A stretch of 64,000 nt of DNA from Candidatus Methylophosphatis roskildensis (lineage in GTDB: Bacteria > Pseudomonadota > Gammaproteobacteria > Burkholderiales > Rhodocyclaceae), in contig JADJEV010000001.1 in assembly GCA_016708905.1 (NCBI GenBank), positions 682,001 to 746,000 of the forward strand, given 5' to 3'. Shown here one piece after another: positions 22,102 through 30,717 of this stretch. The stretch's first letter is position 1. Each line of letters opens with the position of its first letter. The position numbers and the translations under genes were made by a program. A model generated the notes under the pieces. The model was given only the letters and a program-made list of their open reading frames with translations, searched no databases and was not told where the DNA came from.

Positions 22102-23172
22102 ATGGCGGAGCGGGATGCCTACCGGCTCGCCCGTACGCTGGCACTCGTCTACGCGTTGCTGATCATCTACGCCAGCCTTCACCCGCTGGCCGGCTGGCGT
22201 ATCGCCGGGACACCGATGCTGGATTTTCTGGGCGCGCCCTGGCCGCGCTACTTCACGCGCTTCGACCTGATGGTCAATGTTTCCGCATACCTGCCGCTGG
22301 GGTTCCTGCTGGTGCCCGCGCTGGAAACGCGGCTCAAGCGCGGCTGGGCGGTCCTGGCGTCGTTCGCATTGGGCGCTGCGCTGTCCTTCGCGATGGAGGT
22401 GTTGCAGGGCCTTCTTCCCACGCGCGTTCCATCGAACGTCGACTGGGGCTGCAACATGACCGGCACCCTGCTCGGGGCCCTGGCCGGGGCGCGCTGGGGC
22501 CGCATCTTCGCCGACCGCGGCTGGCTGTCGCGCTGGCGCCGCCGCCGCATCGTGCGGGGCAGGCGCGGCGATTTCGGTCTGATCCTGATGGGCGCCTGGC
22601 TGCTGACCCAGCTGTCGCCGGAGGGCGTCTTTCTCGGCACCGGCGACCTTCGTTCATTGCTGGCGTTGCCGACGCCGCTCGACTATTCGGCGCGTGGCTT
22701 CCTCGTCATCGAGATGGCGATCGCCGCCTGCGGCGTACTGGCGGCCGGCTCGATCGCCTGGCAGAACCTGCGCGAGCCATCGCCCTGGCTGCTCGGGCTA
22801 TTGATCACGCTGGTGATCGGCGCGCGCAGCCTGTCCGCAGCTTTGTACACCGGTGAGGACGGCGCCCTGCACTGGCTCACCCCTGGCAACCTGTACGGTC
22901 TGGCAATCGGCACGATGGGTCTGATCCTGGCGGTCAGGCTGCCGGACTGGTCGCAGCGCATCCTGGCCGGCTCCGCATTGCTGGCCGCAACCGCGCTGGC
23001 CAATCTGTTGCCGGAAAATCCTTATGCCCGAACGGCGCTCAACGCCTGGAATGCCGGCCAGTTCCTCAACTTCAACGGACTGACGCGGCTGATCTCGCTG
23101 CTTTGGCCGTTCGCGGCGCTGGCGTTCCTGATGACCGCGTCGAGCAGCCGGCCGATTCGCCCGGCGCACTGA
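22102..23172 (+). CDS. VanZ-like family polytopic membrane protein
   Basis: 356 residues from ATG 22102, two bases after the lrgB stop, so it belongs to the lrgAB operon. The N-terminal 130 residues match the VanZ-like domain (YASLHPLAGWR, FDLMVNVSAYLPLGFLLVP, NVDWGCNMTGTLLGALAG). The rest is several more hydrophobic helices without a recognised domain. VanZ confers low-level teicoplanin resistance in enterococci, but in Gram-negatives the role of this domain is unknown. Linkage with LrgAB suggests a cell-envelope function. Confidence 0.82.
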   Translation: MAERDAYRLARTLALVYALLIIYASLHPLAGWRIAGTPMLDFLGAPWPRYFTRFDLMVNVSAYLPLGFLLVPALETRLKRGWAVLASFALGAALSFAMEVLQGLLPTRVPSNVDWGCNMTGTLLGALAGARWGRIFADRGWLSRWRRRRIVRGRRGDFGLILMGAWLLTQLSPEGVFLGTGDLRSLLALPTPLDYSARGFLVIEMAIAACGVLAAGSIAWQNLREPSPWLLGLLITLVIGARSLSAALYTGEDGALHWLTPGNLYGLAIGTMGLILAVRLPDWSQRILAGSALLAATALANLLPENPYARTALNAWNAGQFLNFNGLTRLISLLWPFAALAFLMTASSSRPIRPAH

Positions 23173-23232
23173 CCGGCGCAAGCGGTGAATCGGGCAACGC
23201 GGGACGCGCGGTGGCGGTGAATCTGCAAGAGA

Positions 23233-24177
23233 TCAGAGCACCGCTGCCGAAGGTGGCAAGGCGCAGGCCGCGCGATACTCCAACTGCAATCGATCCACCA
23301 GCTCTGCCACTGTCGGCAGGTCGTGAATGCCGGCAACGCCATGGCCGGCGCTCCACATGTCGCGCCAGGCTTTGGCTTCGTCCTGCAGATCCTTGAGCTT
23401 GCCTTTGCCGGCGCCCTGCACCAGTTGATCGCGCGTATAACCGGCGCGTTCCAGGCTGGGAAGGAGGAAATTCGCGTTGGTGCCGGAGACCGCGTCGGTA
23501 TAGACGATATCGCGCGGCGCGCAGTCGACCAGCATCTGCTTGTACTCGGGCTGCGCCATCGATTCCTCGGTCGCGATGAAGCGCGTACCCATGTAGGCGA
23601 AATCGGCGCCGAGCACTTCCGCGGCACGAATCGAGGCGCCGTCGGAAATCGCGCCGCCGAGTATCAAGACGCCGTCCCAGAACTCGCGAATCTCGCGTAT
23701 CAGCGAGAAGGCGCTCTGCGTTCCGGCATGACCGCCGGCGCCCGATGCGACCGCGATCACCCCGTCCACGCCGGCCTCGATCGCCTTCTTCGCATGATGC
23801 GCATGGATGATGTCGGAGAACACCAGGCCGCCGTAGCCATGCACGGCCCGCGCGATATCGCCGGGGTGGCCGAGGCTGGTGACCACGAAAGGCACCCGGT
23901 GCTCGACGACCAGCGCGAAGTCATCCTTCAGCCGGGTATTCGACGGGTGCAAAATCAGGTTCACGCCGTACGGCGAATCCTGCGGCCCGAGTGAGGCGTT
24001 CATCTCGGCGAGCCAGGCGCCGAGATACTCGATCTTGCGCGCGTTCAGCGTCGGAAAGGCCGCAGCCACGCCGGCCTTGCAGGTCGCGATGACCAGTTGC
24101 GGGCCCGAAACGAGAAACATCGGCGCGGCGATCGCGGGCACCCGCATTCTGCCGCGGAAAACCTCGGGTACTGGCAT
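23233..24177 (-). CDS. Nitronate monooxygenase (2-nitropropane dioxygenase) family flavoprotein
   Basis: 314 residues from ATG 24177, which has GGAGG five bases upstream; an in-frame TTG at 24189 is less likely. It is an FMN-binding TIM-barrel enzyme of the NPD family. Family segments are RVPAIAAPMFLVSGPQLVIA, AVASGAGGHAGTQSAFSLI (phosphate/FMN site) and ILGGAISDGASIRAAEVLGA. Characterised members oxidise propionate-3-nitronate or act as enoyl reductases. It lies 82 bases after a fae-like gene in the minus-strand cluster that starts at regB. Confidence 0.88.
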   Translation of the reverse strand: MPVPEVFRGRMRVPAIAAPMFLVSGPQLVIATCKAGVAAAFPTLNARKIEYLGAWLAEMNASLGPQDSPYGVNLILHPSNTRLKDDFALVVEHRVPFVVTSLGHPGDIARAVHGYGGLVFSDIIHAHHAKKAIEAGVDGVIAVASGAGGHAGTQSAFSLIREIREFWDGVLILGGAISDGASIRAAEVLGADFAYMGTRFIATEESMAQPEYKQMLVDCAPRDIVYTDAVSGTNANFLLPSLERAGYTRDQLVQGAGKGKLKDLQDEAKAWRDMWSAGHGVAGIHDLPTVAELVDRLQLEYRAACALPPSAAVL

Positions 24178-24259
24178 GTCGTCCTCCAATTCTGTCGCTG
24201 GTCGGGCGACTCTAGCACGGACGCCGCTACTGCAATTGGGCGCGGCGCTCTACCCGCCG

Positions 24260-24721
24260 TCATGCGTCGGGGTCGTACATGCAGTGCCTGATCTTGTGTC
24301 GGTTGGCGATCAGCTCGTCGATCGACGGCTCGTTGTTCATCGCGCGGGAAATCGCCAGCCGGGTGGCCTCGTAGTTGGTGCGGTACAGATCCTTCTGGTC
24401 GAGATCGGGATCGGTCACCGCCTGCGGGTCGAGCTAGACCAGATCGATGATGCAAAGCTCGTTGACTTGGTCGCGCGGAATGATGCCGTCGGCTACGCAA
24501 TGGACGACCGCATCGGCGGTCGCCGGCCTGGCCATCTGGTTGCAGTCGCGCACCGCGAACATGCGGGTGTGGCCGGCGGTCTGGCCCATCAGATTCGCGA
24601 ACGCCGCGCCGACCGGGCCGTCCACGTGGCCGATCACGATCTCGGGCATCGCGTCGGTGAACTGGCCGGCACTGGCGAACACCGTCGCTTCGCCGGTACG
24701 CATGACGATTTTGTCGGACAT
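24260..24721 (-). pseudogene. Formaldehyde-activating enzyme (Fae)-like protein with an in-frame amber codon
   Basis: From ATG 24721 (AAGGAG eight bases upstream) the frame reads VIGHVDGPVGAAFANLMG, ARPATADAVVHCVADGIIP and NELCIIDLV, then hits TAG at 24434-24436. It continues in the same frame as LDPQAVTDPDLDQKDLYR, TNYEATRLAISRAMNNEPS and a TGA at 24260. The whole, about 153 residues, resembles Fae, which condenses formaldehyde with tetrahydromethanopterin. In my hand alignment the catalytic histidine of characterised Fae is not conserved (AMPEIVIG where Fae has a His before IDLIIG), as in Fae paralogues of unknown role. TGG-to-TAG would explain the stop. An error or a true nonsense mutation are both possible. 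Confidence 0.7.
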
Positions 24722-24824
24722 TTTGCCGGCTCCTTGGCGTTTGGAATCGAGTGAAGACATGGGGGCGCGATTGTAGTCGCGATCGGGTTCTGCAATTGCG
24801 TCGCCGCACCTTACGAAGAGCGAT

Positions 24825-25232
24825 TCAGCATCCGCCGCCGAAGCGATCCATTCGACGACGATCGCGCTTGGTCGGTCGGCCGCGGATCGCGGCGCCCGGT
24901 TCCGAGAGCAGCCGGGTCTGGTCGCGCAGCGCCTCGCGCGCCGTTCGGCTCGCTTCGGTCTCCAGGTACAGTTGCTGCGCCACGCTGGCGGGCCCGCGCT
25001 TGTCGGCCAGTCCGCGCACGACGACGAGCCATTTCATCGGTCCGATCGAAATGGCCAGCGTGTCGCCGGCCCGGATCTCCTTGGCCGGCTTCACGCGCGC
25101 TTCGTTGAGTTGCACCCTGCCGCTGTCGACCGCTGCACTGGCGAGCGAACGTGTCTTGAAGAAGCGTGCGGCCCACAGCCACTTGTCGATACGCGTTCGT
25201 TCGAGTTGGTCGGAGGTCATCGAGCGGCTCAC
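24825..25232 (-). CDS. hslR: S4-domain RNA-binding heat-shock protein Hsp15
   Basis: A 135-residue Hsp15/HslR protein with an N-terminal S4 domain (RIDKWLWAARFFKTRSLASA, then GRVQLNEARVKPAKEIRAGD) and a basic C-terminus (GRPTKRDRRRMDRFGGG). Hsp15 binds stalled 50S subunits carrying peptidyl-tRNA. The frame opens at GTG 25232; an ATG at 25220 is an alternative start and is closer to the usual N-terminus. It follows regA by 12 bases, so it is probably co-transcribed with the two-component system. Confidence 0.88.
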   Translation of the reverse strand: MSRSMTSDQLERTRIDKWLWAARFFKTRSLASAAVDSGRVQLNEARVKPAKEIRAGDTLAISIGPMKWLVVVRGLADKRGPASVAQQLYLETEASRTAREALRDQTRLLSEPGAAIRGRPTKRDRRRMDRFGGGC

Positions 25233-25244
25233 GAAGTATCCGGG

Positions 25245-25805
25245 CTAATCCTTGGACGGGCGCTTCGAAAGCTTGCGCTGCAGGGTGCGCCGGTGCATCT
25301 TCAGCGCGCGCGCGGTGGCCGAGATATTGCCGGCGTGCTCGGCCAGCACGCGCTGGATGTGTTCCCACTCGAGTCGCGACACCGACAGGGTTTGATCCGG
25401 CGTGGCCCCATCGTTCGGTCCGCTCTCGTCGAGCAGCGCCTTGACGATGGTATCGGTATCCACCGGCTTGGCCAGATACTGCGACGCGCCGAGCTTGATG
25501 GCGTCCACCGCCGTGCTGATGCTGGCATAGCCGGTCAGCATCAATATCCGGCATGCGTCATTCGCTGCCCGCAGGGCGCCGATCAGTTTGAGGCCGGAGG
25601 AACCGGCGAGGTTGAGGTCGACCACGGCATAGTCGGGCGATTCCTCGGCGGGGCGGCCGAGCAGGGCCAGCGCCTCGTCGAGCGAGATCGCGGAGTCGAC
25701 GGCGAAGCCCCGCGCGGCGAGCGCGCGCGCGAGCACGCGATTGAACACCGCGTCGTCATCGACCAGCAGCAGGCGGCCGAGATCTTCCTGAATGCTCTCG
25801 CTCAT
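25245..25805 (-). CDS. regA: Response regulator of the RegA/PrrA/ActR family
   Basis: 186 residues: a receiver domain (LLLVDDDAVFNRVLARALA, phospho-accepting Asp in YAVVDLNLAGSSGLKLI, Lys in YLAKPVD) and, after a short linker, a Fis-type helix-turn-helix (HAGNISATARALKMHRRTL). This two-part layout with a short linker marks the RegA/PrrA redox regulators, which control respiration, carbon and nitrogen genes. Its ATG overlaps the stop of the sensor kinase gene. The short C-terminal KLSKRPSKD is typical. Confidence 0.9.
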   Translation of the reverse strand: MSESIQEDLGRLLLVDDDAVFNRVLARALAARGFAVDSAISLDEALALLGRPAEESPDYAVVDLNLAGSSGLKLIGALRAANDACRILMLTGYASISTAVDAIKLGASQYLAKPVDTDTIVKALLDESGPNDGATPDQTLSVSRLEWEHIQRVLAEHAGNISATARALKMHRRTLQRKLSKRPSKD

Positions 25806-27097
25806 GATGCCAGCAAGGGATCGAGCGGCAGGCCGACCCTGGCGCAGGTGCCGCCGCCGTCACGCACCGCGTACGCCAGCGTGCCGCCGCTGCGCTCGAT
25901 CGCGGCGAACGCCAGCACCAGGCCGATGCCGTGGCCGTCGGCACGGGTGGTCACGGTCTCGTGTCCGAGGCGGCGCGCGATGTCGTCGGGAATGCCGGGG
26001 CCGCGGTCCTGCACCTCGAGTTCGAGCACATTGCGGCTCCAGCGCGCAGAGATCTCCACCTCGGCCGGACTGACATCGGCGGCATTGTTGAACAGATTGA
26101 GCAGCGCCTGGTCGAGGGTCGCATCGGGCACGATGCGCGGACCAGGGCGTTCGCCCTGCAGATCGACGCGCGGTTTCGCCAGCGGACGCTGCGCCTGCCA
26201 GCGCGCGGTCAGCGCTTCGAGCCAGGCGTCGAGCGTCACTGCCTGGGCGGCCTCGGCGCGGCTGCTGCCGGCACGTGCGGCCAGCAGCGTGATGATGCGC
26301 TTGCATTCCTGCACCTGACTGGCGAGCAGCCGGGCATCCTCGCGCGCATCGGCGGGCAGGCTGTCGTGGCGGGCGAATTCGCCCGCCAGCACGGCCATGG
26401 TGGCCAGCGGCGTGCCCAGTTCATGCGCGGCACCGGCGGCGAGATTGCCGAGCGCCACGACGCGCTCGTTGCGCAGTGCGGCTTCCCGCGCCGCGGCGAG
26501 CGCGGCGTCGCGCCCGCGCAGGGCGGCCGTCATGCGGGCGACGAACCAGGAAATGATCAGGGCGGAGAAGACGAAGGTCAGCCACATGCCGATCAGATGG
26601 ACGCGGATCGCCAGTTCGGTGTCATGAACATGGAGGTGGCTGTTCAGGGCAAACAGCATTGAATAGCCGCCGATCGAGGCTGCGGCCACGATCGCCGCCA
26701 GCCGGGCCGGGAGAATCGCCGCGGCGATCGCGATCAGCGGCAGATACAGCGTCACCATCGGGTTGCTCGATCCGCCGGCGAAGTAGACGATCAGCGTCAG
26801 CGCCGCCACGTCGCCCAGCAATTGCGCCAGCAACTCGGCGTTCGAAACGTTCGCGGCCCTGGCCAGCCGCGCGTAGGACAGGGCGTTGAACACCGCCTGC
26901 CCGGCGATCGCCAGCGCGATCGGCGCGAGCGGCAGATCGACTCGCAGCATCATCATGGTCGCCGCGATGGCGGCGATCTGTCCGGCGATCGACAGCCAGC
27001 GCAGGGCCAGCAGGCGCGACAGGCTGGCCGAGCCGGCGCCGCGCGCGGCGGACGAGGGCGGGAACGACGACATCATTGGCGGCGCGGCAGTATTCAT
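25802..27097 (-). CDS. regB: RegB/PrrB-type redox sensor histidine kinase
   Basis: 431 residues from ATG 27097, preferred over the longer frame to 27217 because the family begins near MNTAAPPMM. Six membrane helices come first. The quinone-site-like box GGSSNPM follows helix four (RegB has GGxxNPF). The H box is GAAHELGTPLATMAVL, and the ATPase blocks are LFNNAADVSPAEVEI and DRGPGIPDDIA with GHGIGLVLA. A cysteine in QVQECKRIITLL lies where RegB has its redox-active cysteine. It is the first gene of the regB-regA-hslR operon and presumably senses the quinone pool. Confidence 0.9.
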   Translation of the reverse strand: MNTAAPPMMSSFPPSSAARGAGSASLSRLLALRWLSIAGQIAAIAATMMMLRVDLPLAPIALAIAGQAVFNALSYARLARAANVSNAELLAQLLGDVAALTLIVYFAGGSSNPMVTLYLPLIAIAAAILPARLAAIVAAASIGGYSMLFALNSHLHVHDTELAIRVHLIGMWLTFVFSALIISWFVARMTAALRGRDAALAAAREAALRNERVVALGNLAAGAAHELGTPLATMAVLAGEFARHDSLPADAREDARLLASQVQECKRIITLLAARAGSSRAEAAQAVTLDAWLEALTARWQAQRPLAKPRVDLQGERPGPRIVPDATLDQALLNLFNNAADVSPAEVEISARWSRNVLELEVQDRGPGIPDDIARRLGHETVTTRADGHGIGLVLAFAAIERSGGTLAYAVRDGGGTCARVGLPLDPLLAS

Positions 27098-27279
27098 CGA
27101 GGCCGGATTATGCGCCAGTCGGGGTTGCCGCCGGCCGCAAAAGGCGTCGCACGGGATGCCTGCGGGCAGAGCCATGCCCCGGGCCGGGCGATCGCGCACT
27201 GCGACCAAATGTCGCACCCGCGTAGCGGCATCGTGCGTTGTTTATACTTGCCGCTTCGACAATCGTGAAAGAGAAGCTC

Positions 27280-27762
27280 ATGTCATACAGATCGCTGCTT
27301 CGTGCTGCCGGCCGGCTGTTGCCCGTGGCGTTCGTCTTGTTGGCCCAGCCGCTCCATGCGGCCGATGTGAAGGTCGGCGATCCGTGGGTCCGCGGCACCG
27401 TCAAGGGGCAGATGGCCACCGGCGCGTTCATGACGATCACCGCCAGCGAAGCCGCGGCGCTGGTTTCGGCCACCAGTCCGGTGGCCGGCGTGGTCGAGAT
27501 CCACTCGATGAAGATGGAAGATGGCGTGATGAAAATGCGCGCGATCCCCCGGCTCGATCTGCCGGCCGGCACGCCGGTAGCGCTCGATCCGGGCGGCTAC
27601 CACGTCATGCTGATGGACCTCAAGCAGCCGCTCAAGACCGGCGAGATGGTGCCCATCACCCTCAAGCTCGAAGGCAAGGACAAGGCGGTGACCACGCTGG
27701 AGGTCAAGGCCGAGGTGCGCCCGCTCAACGCCGCCGCGCCGGCGATGGAGCACAAGCACTGA
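27280..27762 (+). CDS. Periplasmic copper chaperone PCu(A)C
   Basis: 160 residues from ATG 27280, with a signal peptide ending near PLHAA. The Cu(I)-binding pattern H-(M)-X-M ... H-X-M is visible as IHSMKMEDGVMKM and GGYHVMLMDL. PCu(A)C proteins deliver copper to the CuA or CuB site of cytochrome oxidases. The C-terminal MEHKH adds a possible extra metal ligand set. It is convergent with the DsrE gene across a strong hairpin. Confidence 0.9.
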   Translation: MSYRSLLRAAGRLLPVAFVLLAQPLHAADVKVGDPWVRGTVKGQMATGAFMTITASEAAALVSATSPVAGVVEIHSMKMEDGVMKMRAIPRLDLPAGTPVALDPGGYHVMLMDLKQPLKTGEMVPITLKLEGKDKAVTTLEVKAEVRPLNAAAPAMEHKH

Positions 27763-27786
27763 TTCCCAAGCTGGCCCGGGGCCAGC

Positions 27787-27813
27787 ACAATGCGCGCCCC
27801 CGGCGCGCATTGT
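27787..27813. terminator. Perfect hairpin between convergent genes, probable bidirectional terminator
   Basis: ACAATGCGCGCC (27787-27798) and GGCGCGCATTGT (27802-27813) form a 12-base-pair stem with a three-base CCC loop. It lies between the PCu(A)C stop and the DsrE stop. There is no T tract, so termination efficiency is uncertain, but the position suits a shared terminator. Confidence 0.6.
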
Positions 27814-27834
27814 CATCGGATGATCCGGCGCCGG

Positions 27835-28239
27835 CTACCAGCTCAGGCTGCGCCCGTTCGGCGCGAACAGCGCGGCCTGCGTGAGATCCGGATTGCCGAG
27901 CTTCGCGCCAGCGATCAGGTCTGCTTCGGCCACGCCGTAGTGCTTCATGCACATCGGGCAGACGATCACCGTTCCGCCCGCCTGCAGCACATCGGCCAGC
28001 AGCTTGCCGGTGGCGGAGCCGGCGGCAGCCTTGGTCGCGGTCTTGACCGCCATGTCGTTGAGAAAGACGGTGACCGGATGCTGTTTCTTCAGCACGTTGC
28101 TGGCAAATGTGAGCGCCATCTCCGTGCGATGCAGATCGGGCGCCGAAGTCACGTTGATGAACAGCGGCTCGCCGGCCGCCCAGGAGGTGCCAGCCAGCGC
28201 CAGTCCGCCGGCGAGTATCAGTGTCTTCACGAGTTTCAT
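27835..28239 (-). CDS. Exported DsrE-family protein
   Basis: 134 residues from ATG 28239 (GGAGAA upstream). It has a signal peptide (LILAGGLALAGTSWAAG), then a DsrE/DsrF-like fold with FINVTSAPDLHRTEMALTFA and the cysteine pair VIVCPMCMKHYGV. DsrE-like proteins take part in sulfur transfer. A periplasmic form with a CxxC suggests a redox or sulfur/metal carrier role, not proven. The neighbouring copper chaperone is convergent and not in the same operon. Confidence 0.82.
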   Translation of the reverse strand: MKLVKTLILAGGLALAGTSWAAGEPLFINVTSAPDLHRTEMALTFASNVLKKQHPVTVFLNDMAVKTATKAAAGSATGKLLADVLQAGGTVIVCPMCMKHYGVAEADLIAGAKLGNPDLTQAALFAPNGRSLSW

Positions 28240-28802
28240 GGTTTTCTCCGCAACGAGTCGATGAGTGAGGATGCGCAAATCACGCCTTCTGCTTATCCAC
28301 TGCAACGGAACCAGAGAAATTGATATTTCGCAAAGCGGCGCCGATCGGGCGGTGCGGCATATCGTCGCAGCCCTGAGAGCCGCATGCAGCGGACTTTCTG
28401 GCGATACAACCGCCAGGAGCGCCATTCCATGCGGGTCACAGCGGTGCCATGCCCAAGAGCGCCAACCGGTGCGGCCCGCAGGCCGGTGGCGCAGCGCCGT
28501 CTCGCGTGATCGCCGCCGATGCGGCGGCGTGCAGCGCACCGACAGACCTCGGCTCCGGGCGCGGCGCTGATTTCGGCCACCTTCAAAACACGATTGATCG
28601 GGATCCATCTTGCAGCGTCCGGTCGGCCAAGCTTCTTTCGGCCGTCTCGCCCTATCCAATGGGCATGCGCAGGGCGTAGAATCCCCACTGTCACCGCCCG
28701 GGCGGCGGTTCAGTTCAATCAGGCTTATCCTTCGCGACATGCACTCAGAGTCCGAATTCGCATGCGTGCCGCGAGGGACAAACCCTATTTGTTGGGCTAA
28801 AG
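28240..28802. other. 563-base stretch without a recognisable gene; contains hairpins
   Basis: No frame in this stretch gives a family I recognise. It contains an inverted repeat GCGCCAACCGG (28459-28469) / CCGGTGGCGC (28483-28492). It also holds a 14-base word GCCATTCCATGCGG (28421-28434) that recurs as the right arm of the inverted repeat at 41761-41815. It marks the boundary between core genes and the accessory island. Confidence 0.5.
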
Positions 28803-29118
28803 ATGCCAAGCGCCTTTGACCGAGGTGCCTTCGCTACCGAGCTTGAGTCTTTGGGCGCTGCTTCCGTCAGGGAGAGGCTTGCACGTGGTGAGTGGCTATG
28901 GCCAGCAGACGAATGCGCCGAAGAGTGGCGTGAGCGGGAAGAAAAAAGGGGTATCCGTTGAAGCTGAGGCACGTGAGGAGGCCCGCTCCGAAGAGAGCCT
29001 ATCCATCTCTCAGAAAGCCTTGGACAACTCACGGTTGGCAACAAGGATTTCTATCAGCGCAATCGTGCTGAGTATCATTGTCGCAATGCTGGAAGTCATA
29101 AGGTGGTACTCCCAGTAA
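28803..29118 (+). pseudogene. Small tail-anchored membrane protein, frameshifted
   Basis: From ATG 28803 the frame reads MPSAFDRGAFATELESLGAA and VRERLARGEWLWPADE up to about 28935. A +1 shift near the run GAAGAAAAAAGGGG joins it to EAEAREEARSEESLSISQKA and a C-terminal membrane helix ISISAIVLSIIVAMLEVIRW with stop at 29116-29118. Together this is one protein of about 100 residues. The pattern AFDxxAFxxELxxLGxxxVRxRLAxG is common in small orphan proteins of accessory DNA. Function is unknown. It lies 84 bases before the RelA/SpoT gene in the same direction and could be its partner. Confidence 0.5.
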
Positions 29119-29653
29119 TCCCCACGCCTGCGGTTGACGCGGACCCCGCGCCTGCGGCGCTTCGCTGGTGACCACCACGTTCGGCCTCGCGAGTTAGCTC
29201 ATATGACTAAGATTACGGCATCGACATTTCCAGGTGGTTCGAAGTCCCGAGTCAATCGAGCTGGTGACAATGTCCGAACGGAAATTGCGTCAGCAGAAGA
29301 TTTACAGGTGATAGACGAATGGCGGGCGGCACATCGCAGCGTCCTGAACACCTTCCAGGCAATTCTGAGAAACCGCACGCGTGACACTGGGATCACAGTT
29401 GCGCAGCGCCACAAGCGAAAACGTACGATCTTCGACAAATTGCACCGGTTGCCAGGGATGCGACTCTCGCGCATGGATGATGTCGCAGGATGCCGATTGA
29501 TTTTCAAGAACCTAAAGGCGCTTAATTCGTTTCGCGCAGACTTTCATCGCGCTCGCTTCAATCACAAGCGCCGAAATGAACTCAACAAATACGACTACAT
29601 CAAGCATCCGAAGGACACTGGTTACCGCGGCATACACGATGTTTACGAATACG

Positions 29654-30535
29654 CCTTGACGCTCACGCGAATTGACCCGCGTGTGCTCACGAAAGCTGAC
29701 CCACCCAGATAGGTGGCTGCCCATCCGTGCCGGTGCACTGGTGGAAAAAGTCGACGCTCTTTCGCAAGATTCGCTGGACATTCCGGCCGCTATCAGTTCA
29801 AATTCACGAAGATGTCGTGTCTGCGCTGGATCGTAGGGCGCTAATTCGTGGGCTGCATTCGGCTAGGCAGCGCCATCCTGCGTCGATCGCGGATCGTGTG
29901 CGAAAAGCGGGGAAGTGGGGGGTGTTGGCGCGCGCCAACGTCTGATCGATCTGATCCGTGCACGGCGCAGCGCAACGCCTTTTCGCAGTGTGCGCAGTCG
30001 TGGCCAACGGCGCCTTGCATTCTTGCGTGTCATGGCCGACATACCGGCGGTTGTGGTTTGCGTACCTCTGTAGCGCGCGCACGCCGGTCATGCGTACCCC
30101 GTTCGCATACGCTGCAACATTGTTTCGTCATAGCTTGTGGCGTGTAAGTGCCGCGTTGGACAGTCCCCGCCAAGATCTCCCCTTGCTTGATCGCATCGCC
30201 GCTACGCCTGGCTTCCGCGCTGCCTCACCGTGTGTGCGACGCCAGTCCAAGCTCGCGAAGTAGTCCGCAGCACACTCCGCTTTACAAACCCTGGGGCGTC
30301 GCCCCAGACCCCACCCTCGCCGGGAGGCAGACGCCGGGGATGACAAACCCATCCCCGGCGCTGCCCCGAGCGTGGATGCCCTCCAAGGCCTCAAGGGGCT
30401 TTCGCGGCATAAACGCGGCGATGAACCCGCCGCATTTATTCCACGGTCCCCTTGACCCCTTTCCGGGCATAACAGCGCGCACTCCCTGGGTCCGTTCTGA
30501 TGAGCACAAATGGGTCCGTTTCCGTGAGCGTCGAG
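29654..30535. mobile_element. IS21-like non-autonomous element (882 bases) inside the RelA/SpoT gene
   Basis: The insert is bounded by a 7-base direct repeat GAATACG (29647-29653 and 30536-30542). Its ends are imperfect inverted repeats. The left end reads TTGACGCTCACGC...GACCC...GTGCTCA. The complement of the right end reads TCGACGCTCACGG...GACCC...GTGCTCA, so subterminal blocks are repeated as in IS21-family elements. No istA or istB reading frame is present inside, only short frames. It is therefore a deletion derivative or MITE that would need a transposase from elsewhere. The coordinates may be off by one base at the left end. Confidence 0.7.
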
Positions 30536-30717
30536 GAATACGACGTGAACTCGGAGGTTGGCCGGGGGCTCGCCGGTCTAAACGTAGAAATTCAGTACCG
30601 CACGTTGGTCCAGCACGCATGGTCCACTGCCGTTGAAGTTATTGGTTTCATCACCGAGAGTCAGCCCAAATTTCAAAGAGGGGATAAGCGCTATGAACAT
30701 GCAATGGCTCTTGCCAG

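Noticed and set aside
24434..24436. Amber codon read as pyrrolysine in the Fae-like gene
   Set aside because: No pyrrolysine genes are visible, the host looks like a betaproteobacterium, and a single TGG-to-TAG change explains it.
28925..28945. Programmed ribosomal frameshift at the A-rich run (A AAA AAG)
   Set aside because: The required shift is +1, and the heptamer is not in the phase needed for -1 slippage. Mutation or sequencing error is simpler.
29119..29202. Integron attC site between the small membrane protein and the RelA/SpoT gene (GTTAGC and a GC-rich palindrome)
   Set aside because: The core-site pattern RYYYAAC ... GTTRRRY is not satisfied on either strand and no integrase is in the window. 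The repeats at 33 and 40 kb also fail the pattern.
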